Below, piece after piece: positions 10,637-21,700 of a stretch of DNA of 64,000 bases. A program made the translations under genes and the position numbers. Positions within the stretch are counted from its first letter, which is position 1; every line of letters starts with the position of its first letter. Location: assembly GCA_023053575.1 (NCBI GenBank), contig JAKZAP010000004.1, positions 22,125,252 to 22,189,251 on the forward strand, in the 5' to 3' direction. Below the pieces are notes generated by a model. The model ran no database searches. It was not told where the DNA came from and saw only the letters and a program-made list of their open reading frames with translations. The stretch is from Branchinecta lynchi. Its lineage: Eukaryota > Arthropoda > Branchiopoda > Anostraca > Branchinectidae.

Positions 10637-11146
10637 GACAATAGAGAGATTGCACCACACCCAACGAAAACGGACGGGATCCTAACGAAAAAATTTAACA
10701 TTAGAAAGTATAGGACTTTCGACTTTGAGACTAAATTACCGGCTTTTGATAGCCGCTTTGAGCCAGCAAATTGCAGGATCGTTAATCTGGTACCTTCTTG
10801 TTGGAGTCTCGTCCTATTGGTCAATTACGACACATTTTTTCAAATCCGCGTCGTCGCCGACTAATAGGATTCGAGACTCCTTTTTTGTGTTCAAACTTTG
10901 GAGCCTTCAAACTCTTACTTCCTCGGAAACTCTTTTGCAAAAATGGAACTGTACGAATGAGGAATAGCTCAATTAACATTCCTGCAAGTCCCTGGCTCAG
11001 AATGATGGTCAAAGGCCTGTAATTTAATTTCGAAGTTGAAAGTCCTATACCTCCCAATGTTAATTTTGTTTTTTTACGTTCCCGTGATGATGGTGTAGCG
11101 TTATCCGTTTTCAGCGGGTACGGTGCAATCTCTCTATACTCTATAT
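10637..11146. repeat. Fold-back element with arms of about 180 bp
   Basis: The left end contains TAGAGAGATTGCACC and later TATAGGACTTTCGACTT. Both reappear inverted at the right end (GGTGCAATCTCTCTA near 11121 and AAGTTGAAAGTCCTATA near 11033). The arms continue inward through a GAGCCAG..TTGCAGG block on each side. Identity by eye is about 75-80%. No transposase is present, so it is a non-autonomous inverted-repeat element. Confidence 0.65.
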
Positions 11147-11164
11147 GACCAAGTCCTAAACACG

Positions 11165-11350
11165 CCTGCGATCCTCAGGAAGAAGGAGTAAGCGTGTCCG
11201 TACGTGTCAACGACTCAAATCCTGTGTCAGTCAATCACCGCGATCTTTGGATGCAGCTGTGACACCACTTCTGCCTTTCTTCCGCTAGATACCCAGAGAG
11301 GCCGGAGATTTTGAATCGCCAAGGAGAGATAGTGATCAAGAGTATTACAG
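11165..11350. repeat. Family L repeat, single copy
   Basis: The stretch ATCCTCAGGAAGAAGGAG through CGCTAGATACCCAGAGAGG matches 48911-49085 closely and in the same orientation. The second locus carries a 153-bp tandem duplication of part of it. No function is assigned. From 11351 to 11850 I see only short simple sequence (ACTTACTTACTTACT near 11700). Confidence 0.55.
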
Positions 11351-11850
11351 AGGAGTGAATCCGTCAGAACAGAATACTCGATAGTCAAATGGTGTAGAGT
11401 TCTTAGTGACTATCGATAGGAGGTTGGAGCATATCCATTATCTCAAGATGTCCAGGTTGGCTTATGCCTGCTTAGACTAATGGTAACCTTATTAATTTAG
11501 CGGTTATATTTACACACGATAAAAACTTACTATGCCACAGAATAACGAAATGTACTGTTGCTATTCCTTGCATCCAAAGCTATGTCAAGGCAAGTCTTAC
11601 GTCTGCACTTTCCATCGCGCTACGTTTATTTGAAAGGGGAAGCTTTTCAGTTGCATATTCTTGCTCGGATAAAACAGAAAACAATGGCACATATTACTTA
11701 CTTACTTACTAGTGAGGAACTGGCGTTTACCTCACTGAGGTAAACTTATGAATCCGCTTTCTTTTCTACATAATTCGAGTTTCCGCTTCCTGATTTCTAC
11801 ACAGTGAGTTTAGGCAATCCGACATTTGATCTCCACCACCAACCATCCTC

Positions 11851-12124
11851 ACACTGTAAAAAGTTCCTCCGAGTAAGGATTAAATTTAACTGCAGTATTT
11901 GCTACTGGGATTAAACTTACCGCTACTGAGATAAGATTAATCCGAATTAGAGAAAAGATTATCTTTTTAGATACAATATAAGTTTTTTTTAGCGTACACG
12001 TGAGAATTTTGAAGGCGCTGACAGAGTTCAGGAAGCGTTGACAACTAGTTCAGATGGGAGGGGGTTCTAGCAGTTCAGCATTCTGTTCCCAGCAGCAAAT
12101 ACTGCAAGATTTTTTTTACAGTGT
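11851..12124. mobile_element. Small non-autonomous DNA element with ACACTGTAAAAA ends
   Basis: The element starts ACACTGTAAAAAG and ends TTTTTTTTACAGTGT, a 12-bp terminal inverted repeat. Just inside, GCAGTATTTGCTACTGGG on the left is inverted as CCCAGCAGCAAATACTGC on the right. TTAATCC and AAGATTAATCCGAAT motifs lie in the middle. A related copy lies at 52010-52137. Target duplication is unclear, so the superfamily is not assigned. Confidence 0.65.
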
Positions 12125-12488
12125 AAGCTATCACGTTATCCAATTACTTAGGTATCAGCGCTTTTTGTCACGCCTCATTTTTAAACTATAACCTATGTAT
12201 ATGATTTGATTTTTGTCAAGGTTGGATTCGTATACTCAGCATGAAATGGTGGATTCGGATTCGTACCTAGCCCTGGATTCGGATTCGAATCCTTTCACGG
12301 TCGGATTCGCCCATCTCTGATCTCTACTAGACAAGAAATAAACCAATTATAATTTCGAAACCTGCTATTACTTCCAGCCACATCCACTAGAATAGAAGCG
12401 TCTTCCAAACAGAGCTATTTAGTCCCTGATGTGAAGGATGGAGTTATTGGTTTGCTGCGGAACCAGTACTAAATCAAATAAATATACT
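12125..12488 (-). other. LIAS 3' flank / 3' UTR
   Basis: This stretch lies downstream of the LIAS stop. I find no canonical AATAAA on the minus strand close by. The first clear one is TTTATT (+) at 11625-11630, 860 nt past the stop. A GGATTCGGATTCG direct repeat lies near 12250-12310. Confidence 0.4.
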
Positions 12489-12727
12489 CTACTCCACAGA
12501 CTTGGCCTTCCGCCTTTCGACAATATTCTTCAAGAAAAATTCACCGGCTTTGTATGAGCTCCTTACTAGGGGCCCACTTGCGACGTACAGAAAGCCCATA
12601 TTCTTGCCCTCGGTTTCCCACATAAGGAATTTCTCAGGCGTCACATACTCGTGGACTTTTAGATGGCGCTTCGTGGGCTGCATGTACTGGCCAAGCGTGA
12701 GACAGTCAACGCCGTTTTCACGAAGGT
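12489..12727 (-). CDS. LIAS: LIAS exon 7 (C-terminus)
   Basis: This is residues 303-381 and the stop. The acceptor is TTTCTAG. It contains [20 protein letters not shown] and the invariant [14 protein letters not shown]. The RSSY serine caps the auxiliary iron-sulfur cluster. The short basic end (ERRKAKSVE) follows the family length. Confidence 0.96.
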
Positions 12728-15700
12728 CTAGAAAGATGTTTGATTTAGAAAAACATTACTAGAGGGTAATTTCCTCCTTTCTGAAAGAACACTTGAGCTT
12801 CAACTGGTTCGCACCTCAAGAAGTTCGCACCTCAAGAAGCAGTGCATTTCATCACTCTTACATTTCGTCCCAAAATAGTCTCGCAAAAGCTCGCACAGCT
12901 TTCAGTCAGCGTTCTACGTAGTCCAACACAACGAGAGATTTCGTCATCCTAAATATGTGTTCATTCTACCCACCCCTGTTTGGGCTCGATTTCTCACTCC
13001 AAGAAATCATCAAGTTTAAACTGCTGAACTAGAGTTATCCAAACGAAAAGTAAGATGGACCGGAAATGGAGTACCATCTACAAAAGAAAAGATTCAGACT
13101 GTACAGCCTACTTGAAAAGAGGGGGGGGGGTGTCTAACCTTCCATAGTCTTCCGTACTTGGTCGTCGGTTTCGCCAAGTCCCAACATAATCGATGTCTTC
13201 GTCACTACATCCGGCCGAACTTCTTTAGCAAAGCGCAGGACTTCCAACGATTGCCTAAAATTCATAGAATAATAATGGTAATATTGTAATATACAGTACA
13301 GGAGGGGTATCCAACCTCGAATTTATATAACCTCGAACCTGGCCTGAGAATATTACAACCGAACTTCTGTGCAGTCCTAAAGTAATCCTATGTCTTTTCA
13401 GGGTGCCTTTGGACCGCTGCTACCTTGTTAGGAGTACACTGATCTTTCCTCTTGACCTTTTAGACCAAGTTCGAGGTTTTAAAAGTTCGAAGTTGGATAC
13501 CCCTTCAGCACAAGCTAACTAGGTATAGTATTTGATAGCGCTTAGCCCAGAGATCTGTTCCAGCGATAATTTGGTCCTTCTTGGTAAGAGTCCTGGTCAG
13601 GCTGTAGCTAGAAGGAACGTTGCAAACGATCGACTGCAGGTTCGTTTCTTCAGGCCGAAATGTCGCTAGAAGAAATCTCAGCAAACGTATTCGCTTAGCG
13701 CCGTCAAACATAATACGGCCGATACGAAAGCAGGGTTCTGAGGACCATAGTCTAAGGACTAGGAAGAGGGTCAAAATCATTCAACGTTCTTTGATCTGCC
13801 ACTGCCACCATATCACCTGCCACCAAACAAATAACCCTCCGTCTTTGGTCCCATGCACCGAATTTGAATACGACGACAAAACTGAGCGGAGCTAGAGCTA
13901 TACTTGCTGAGCTTTGAGTTGACGCCCGTCTACTTCACTCTTAGCCGCTGCGCATTGAGGCGAAAAGACGGCGACTTTTCTTCTCCGGGGCTCTGCTGCG
14001 ATGAACTTTTCATAGAGAGAACGATTTGTGATATTTCGTGTAGCTCCTACCTCCACTAGTTTGCAATCGGGCAGGGCATGGTGAATCTATTCGACTCCGC
14101 TCCGCATACACAGATCGGGAGACAGGGTTCTACTGCTTATTTGTTACCTAATACTCGGGACAAGGATTAAGAAGGGGGGGGGGGGAGATCTGCACGAGAC
14201 ATTGAACTGCGACAGGGATCATATTGAAAAATTAATTCAGGAAACCAGCTTATTCAGTCTGCTAGCAATTCTAGGACGGGTTCCTCCGCGGGACAACTAA
14301 ATCGAGTCATGTGCACAAGCGCGGGCCTTTCAGAGTGTGCTCTGAGTTCAAATCACCCACGAACGACTTCGGCACTCCTTAGGCCTCCTTGGCGTCAACC
14401 AGAAATATGGAAATAATTGCATAGTCGATCCTCTTTACTCCTGACCAGTGAGCTGTGAGCTCCTACTAAACTAAACAACAGGGAGGAGCGATATTCGTCA
14501 CGAAAATAGTAAAAATACCAACGGACAGATCTATATTGTGCCCTAAGTGTGTGAAAAAACTACATTCAAAGTTTGAAATGAGAATGGATGGACATGAGTA
14601 ATTTTTTCTCCAATTTTTTCCAGTCTACCGCAATGCGACGTTACTATTGTTTTTTTTTTTTTTTAAAGAACTAGGAGATTAGAAATTTCGTAGTTGGTGA
14701 TCATTGGTTGCGTCATCATTGTTCTTCATTCGAGACTTTATGATCAGATTAGTGTTTTCTCTCTGATGTCACGTAGTTTTATTTTATTATATAGAGTGAA
14801 ATACCTTGTTTGGTTTACTCACGAATAAATACTACTACTACTACTACTGATATACTGATTCGACATAGTAATACTAATCTACATCCTTATTGCTTGCAAG
14901 TGCAATTTAAGGTAACACAAGGATACGGCGGGAAGGCAGGCATGTTATGGAAAATTTTCACTAATATGAAAGAGGCCAATGATTCTTTTGCAGAATCTTG
15001 GCGTCTTCGCCTTCCTGGGTAACAACTGTAGAAAATTAACTCTGCACCTTCACGAATATGGCTCAGATACATTCCAAAAGTTTCCTCTGCCTATTTCCAC
15101 CAATGGAATGCAATTATGAAGCAGATAGTAGGTGGGCGGAGGAAGCTATTCGAGACCACAAGGAGAAGTCAAATTGGCAGGAAATACTGGTTTACGTTAT
15201 CAAGGGACCGATGACAATAACTTCGAACGGGAATGATAGCAGACTTTTGAGTTTGCAACTTCTAAAATGCTAGCAATTCACAGCGAGTTCGAAAGTTGAA
15301 ACTCTCACTCTCAGGGAAAACTCTCAATAATGGTTCCGAGTAAAACGCTGAGTCACTAAAATAAGTTGAAAAGCTCTATCAAACAACAAATTAGGTAGCT
15401 TTATTACCGGGCCCCACTATTGACACAACTGTTCGTAAATCCGTTTTTAGACGTTTTTGGACCAGTTTTCGTCTCTCATCAGTTCGTAAAATCTGGGGAT
15501 CGAAAAATCCATCTCCCATTTTCAATTTGTTGTCAATAACCAATATGAGAAGAACGTCTTAAACGCCTAACAAACGATTGGTGTCCATAACGGGGCAGAT
15601 CTTTAAAGTTGAAGTGAAAAGGGCTGGGATAGGACGCTCTAGTTATCAATCACTTCTTCACTTAAATTGGCTTGAAGACCCGCTGAAATTCCGTTACTTC

Positions 15701-18700
15701 GTCGTTCCGCTATTCACGAATTTCAAATAGTGGAATTTCCGTGTGGTTTGTGGTACCTCTATACACTTGTATTTTTACGAGAAAGATTTATGTTTTTTTG
15801 TTCAGGCACACCCCGTTCACCAAGCTCACCACTGCCTACTGAAAAGGCGCGTTTGTGTTGAGATTAAAATTTTCCACGTCTCGAGTTTACGCTGTCGGAC
15901 GGCCGCAGGTATTTTGAACGTCATAACTAGAGCAGAGAGTAGAAAATAAAAAAAAAATCCTTTAGCAGAATCCAAATCAATTAAATGACACAAAAATAAG
16001 TTAGTTTTTCAGTTAAACTTTAAGCAGACACTGGTCTAGCTTCGAAAAGGCATCCGTTTTGACTAACCAGGAACCGGAACTAAAACCGTAAGACTTGGCC
16101 CATTCTTCATTTTAAGACTCGAAGCCAATTCACTGCAATCCCCTCACTCTCATCTTCCTTTACGAAAATCATCATCGCCTTTTCTCCACCAACGCTCCGT
16201 CGACGTCATACAAAAGAGCGGATATTTAATTTTCAGCCAGTCCAAGGCTAAGGAAATGCGCTCCTTCCCCAGTTAGCTCGTTCCTCATGAGCAGCGGAAG
16301 CTTTTAGAAGATCAAAAGTCTCCCTCCGTCAACGGTGCTTTCCCAAAAATTGTCTGAGAGGCGGGAAAAGGATTACCCCACCTGCGCCTGTACTTTGATT
16401 TCCAGTTTGCCATACTGAAGATTTCGAACAAGTGTGACACTCTGGAAATTTGCAGGTCCCGTCGTACTGCTTGACTGAACATCCTATTGTTCCATCTTTT
16501 TCCAACTTCCTATACGATCTGCACTGACCCTAACGACAATAAACTGTATTTTTTTCGCAATTGCTACGTTTGGCTCTTTTAGAGGCAAATCAGTCTCCCA
16601 CTTATTGGTTACGAGGAGCTCATTGGTCAGTAGTACAGACTATGCAAAATTACCATGTTTCTCGCCAATGACATAAGATCCGAGTAAGGCTCGAAACAGC
16701 CAAGAAGGCTTTTTGATGGTTCGATAACCCGTCGGAGTTTTAAAGGAGTCTCTGGTAGAATACTGAAGTACAAACTCAAGATACTACGACTTCCCTTCAA
16801 AGGATACCCCTTCAAGAAATTAATTTTCGTCTGCCAACTTACGTCACCAAGCTATGGAGTAAAAAGAGTAGCAGAAGCTGATGATGATTTTATGAAAATT
16901 AGAAAGGAAATTTTGTTCGTAAATCGGTTTTGTTATTCAGTCATCCCTATTGGTTATTAAACAAGACTGCAAAAAAAGAAAGCCGCTTTTGGCATTTCCA
17001 CTATAAACTTGCATTTTCTTCTAGTCAAAATGTATATAATGTATGAGCTAGTATCATTTAGTTTAGATGAAAGTTTTTATGAAACCAAACTGTATTTAAA
17101 TCGTACAAAGTATTATGTAACTTGACAAAGTATGATATGTACTCTCGTATTACTTTATCTCTGTGACTATGTTGATATTTCCGATGCTATTTTTCTTAAC
17201 GAAGAATTTTTGGAAAAATAAAGCGAACTGAACTGAACAAGAGCTGAACGCTCATATGGCACTACTCATATGCACACTAAGAACAGTTAGCATGTTTGTC
17301 AGTGACGGTTTGCAGTTGTCAAGGCTGGATCATCCTCCCGCTATTCATTTCAGCACAAAATGGGCTTGATCTAGTAAACCTGAAATGGTTATTCCATTCA
17401 TTGACAACTGTTTCACAATAGAAGTTTTGTCTTACTCTGATTCCGATTCGGGTATAACTCAATCGATGGTAAAAGAAATACTCTAGCTGTGATAATTCTG
17501 TGCCTGAACGTGATCTGACCTAAGTAGTTGGAAGGGTTTTCACGAGATTTCTGATGTCCCCCTTCGAGCTCCGCACATCGTTATCGGAACTGGTCCGAAG
17601 TTGAAATGGGAAATCTGAGACATTAGCTCTTGCCACTTGTTTTATTCATATCTGATAACCCGTTCGAAAGTAATTCATGCCACTAAATTCCATATCGCTC
17701 CATCCAACCACGATGATCGAATCGGGGAAATGACTATTTCCAAGTCAAATTTGGTCCTTTCCCTGACACGACTGCAAAGTTTCTCGTCAAATCTGGAAGT
17801 ACTTCAAGTCGTGATCCCCGGCATTCCGAGAAACCCCCTCTAGCTCCACCCAAATGCCCCAGTCCGGTCCTGTCCTGTCACTAATACATCTAGGGTTTAT
17901 GCTTATTGCCCCACCAAGTTCTATCCCGATCCACCGGCTCAAAAATTTTCACGAGATTTCCGGTGCCCGCCTCCAGCTTCCGCCGTCAGGTATCGGATCC
18001 GGTCCAGACTTGAAACTGGACTTGTTCTTGAGTCTAGTCAAGTTTCATTCATTCGATCACCCCTTCCCTGTTTTGTCAATAATGTATCTTGGGTTTACGC
18101 ACTTTCTTCCAACCAAGTCCCATTCCAATCCCTCGACTCTAAGCATTTCACGAGATTTCCGGTGTCCCGTCCAGCTCACCCCCAGTTACCGGATCCGGCC
18201 CAAACTTGAAACTGAACATCTGAGAAACTTGTCCTTGACACTTGTCAAGTTTCATGCACGTCCAATCACCCGTTCTAAAGTTATGCATGTCACTAAATTA
18301 CGGATTCTCCGTTCCTCCACTCCCCCAAGGATGATCGGATCAGGGGAGGGACTATTTTTAAGCTAATCTGATACAGTGCCTAAAATGCCTGCCAAGTTCC
18401 AAGGTCATAGCATATCTAAAGTACCCTAACTCGTGATCCCCGGAATTGTGGAAAAAACCCTCCAGCTCCCCCCACTGTGAAACGATCAGGTCCTGTTTTG
18501 TCAATAATGTATCTACGGCTTATGCTTATTCTTCCTTCCAAGTCCCATCCCGATCTCTCGATTCTAGTGTTTCACGAGATTTCCGGCACCCCTCTCCTGC
18601 TCCCGCCCCAGTTATCGGGTCTGGTCCGGATTTGGAATTGATCATCTGAGACACTTGTTCTTGACACTTGTCAAGTTTCATGCACGTCCGATTAGCCGTT

Positions 18701-21700
18701 CCAAAGCTATACATGTCAATTCAATCCAATTCAAATAAATACCGTAACTCGTGATCACACAGAATCCGGTCCTGTTGTGTGAATAAAGTATCTAGGGTTA
18801 ATGCTTGTTCTTCCGTTCAAGTTCCACCCCGGTCCCTCGACCCTAAGCGTTACACGAGATTTCCGGTACCCCCCCCCCCCCCCAGGTTTTCGGATTCGGT
18901 CCAGATTTGAAACTGAATATCTGAGACAATTGTTCTTCACACTTGTCAAGTTTTACGCATGTCCGATTACCTGTTCCAAAGTTATTCATGTTTCTAGTTT
19001 CCCGATTCCCCATCCCTCCACTCCCCCTGCGATGGCTGGATCGGGAATGATTATCTCCAACTTAACCTGGTCGGTTTCCTGATACGCCTGCCAAGTTTTA
19101 TTGTCCTAGCTTATGTGGAAGCGCTTCACGAGATTTCCGGTGCCCCCTCCAGCCTCCAAGTTATCGAATCTGGCCTGGATTTAAAACTGAACACCTGAAA
19201 CACATGTTCTTGACATATGGCAAGTTTCATGCATGTCTGATTAAACGTTCCAAAGTTATGCATGTTTCTAGTTTCTGGATTTCCCATCCCTGCACTCCCC
19301 CCACGATGGCCGGATCGGGGAAGTGAGTTAATCTGGTGGGTTCCCTGATATGCCTGCCAAGTTTTATTGTCCTAGCTTATGTGGAAGCGTTTCATGGGAT
19401 TTCCGGTGCCCCCCTCAAGCCCCAACCCCAGTTATAGGATCTGGTCCGGATTTGAAACTGAACATGTGAAACACTTGTTCTTGACATGTGTCAAGTTTCA
19501 TGTAGGTCCGAATACACATTCCTAAGTTATACATGTTACTTTTCCGGATTTCCCATCCCGCCACGATGGCCAGATCAGGAAAGTGATTGTTTCCAACTTA
19601 ATCTGGTCGGTTCCCTCATATGCCTGCCAAGTTTTATTGTACTATCTTATGTGGAAGCGTTTCACGAGATTTCCGGTGCCCCCGTCCAGCTATCAGATCT
19701 TGTCTGGATTTCAAACTGAACATCTGTAACACATGCTCTTGACATATGTCAAGTTTCATGCATGTCCGATTACCCGTTCCAAAGTTATGCATGCTACTTG
19801 TTTCCGGATTTCCCATCCTCCACTCCCCCCCCCCCAAGATGGCCGGATCGGGGAAGTGATAGTTTCCAAGTTAATCTAGTCAGTTTTCTGATATGCCGAC
19901 CAAGTTTTATTGTCCTAGCTTATGTGGAAGCGTTCAACGAGATTTCCGGTGCCCCCTGCAGCGGATTTGAAACAGAACATCTGAAACACTTGTTCTTGAC
20001 ATATATCAAGTTTCATGCATGTCCGATTACACGTTCCAAAGTTATGCATGTTACTAGTTTAAGCATTTCCCATCCCTCCACCCCCACCCCCCCCCACGCT
20101 GGCCGGATCGGGGAAGTGATTGTTTCCAAGTTAATCTTGTTGGGTCGCTTATATGTCTGTCGTTTCGTCGTCCTAGCTTATGTGGAAGTGCCCAAACTAG
20201 CAAAGCCGGGACAGACCGACAGAACGACAGAAACTGCGATCGCTATATGGCACGTGAGTATGCTGAAGTGCCGTAAAACAGAAGATCTTCCAGTTCATTC
20301 TTCGGGCAATCATTACTTACCATTTACCATGGATAATCCAGACCTGATCGTGACCTAAAGCAAATTTTCGGGCAATTTCCCAGCTTTGCCAAATTATGTC
20401 AAAACTGGTTGAGGCAAATTTTATTTATACGCAGGTAGAGCGCCGAAAATCTCCCGGCAGTTTTATGCCACCACTACGAACAAAGTTTTTTAACTGACCA
20501 AGTGCATATTTTCCAGTAGGTGATTCCGATTTCAATCGTTTTATGATTTCATCGAACAGATCACAGTTGGCCCGGCCCGACTATATCGTAGCTGTCACAT
20601 TTTTGTGAAAATTAATTATTGATACTAGGGCTATGGATCTTGGTTCATCATCTACTGTAAATGTTTCAGAGCCCTACGACATGCCGTTTCCAAGATATAA
20701 GAGTTGCTCAAAAGATCTAACCGCTACGAGAACGTTTAAAAAGAGCTAAGCGACATAAATATAATCAGTATTATCTAAATGTTTTTTTTCTTCTATCCGC
20801 TGTAAAGAAAGATGTTATTCGACGTAAAAATCACCAAGATCGTTTCAAAACTAGAATTTTAAATGTTTCTATTCTTCTCCTGAACCTTCTGAAAATGTCG
20901 CTTGACAACGACGATATGTTCATTAGGCTCTCTTTGAGTGTGTTACCAAAATTGAAAGAAAAGCTGCCGTCGTCTTAACAACCTGAACAAGGGGATGCAA
21001 ATGTAGTAATGACGGCAATAGCTCCCATTAGCTTTTGACAAAAGGTTGGAATATAACCATTCGACGAGATAGTGAGGAAATCTCGAGCATCGTTTGTTTT
21101 GAGGCTACGGCAGTCGAAGAATTGCCTTGTGGCGATAGCTTCACACCCGCTGTTCTACTGTCTCCCTATCTGGCGACATCTGTTAAGTGATGACAAGTTA
21201 GTGTTTTTGTATTGTAGTCTAGTATCTGGCGAAAGCTGAAATAAAGTTGAATAAATAAATAGAAAGTCTCGAATACGCATGCTAGTGCTCAAGTTTGTAA
21301 ATTAGTACTATCGAGCCTAAGTTCTGCTACAGGTGTAGGTAACTATCTATGTGGTCAGGTGTCTCTCTGACAAGGTCATTTTAGCCATTTGCCAGTGCCT
21401 GGGTTCCCAGTATGGTACCACGACGATGTATTTTCTGATTTTTTTTTATATTAAAGGCTTGTCCTTTCATCAAATGACTTTTGAACTAGTTATAAATTCC
21501 TCCTGAAGTTGTTTGTGTGAAAATCTGATCCGGAGAGAATTCGCCATCCTTTATTTTGCCACGACTGTATTTCCGGGTTCATCTGGCAAAATGATAGTCC
21601 TAAGGTCAACTGCGGGATCTATTCCTTACCTGTACTTCGCCCGGGGGTCCCTAACGAGCCAAGTTAGGTCTTCGACGGTCTCCACGTTATGTGCGAAGAC

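Larger units (their letters stand above)
13255..21629 (-). other. LIAS intron 5 (8.4 kb)
   Basis: The intron holds the family M repeat (13.5-14.1 kb), a family G fragment (15.63-15.74 kb), a LINE-like tail (17.03-17.23 kb) and a 3-kb family A copy (17.23-20.27 kb). The remainder (14.2-15.6, 15.75-17.0 and 20.3-21.6 kb) shows only simple sequence such as poly-T at 14650, (ACT)n at 14828 and a GAATAAATAAATAG LINE-like tail at 21247-21262. I see no gene in it. Confidence 0.7.

Noticed and set aside
14330..14395. tRNA gene suggested by GAGTTCAAATC
   Set aside because: There is only a B-box-like word, with no A box, D arm or acceptor stem at the right spacing.
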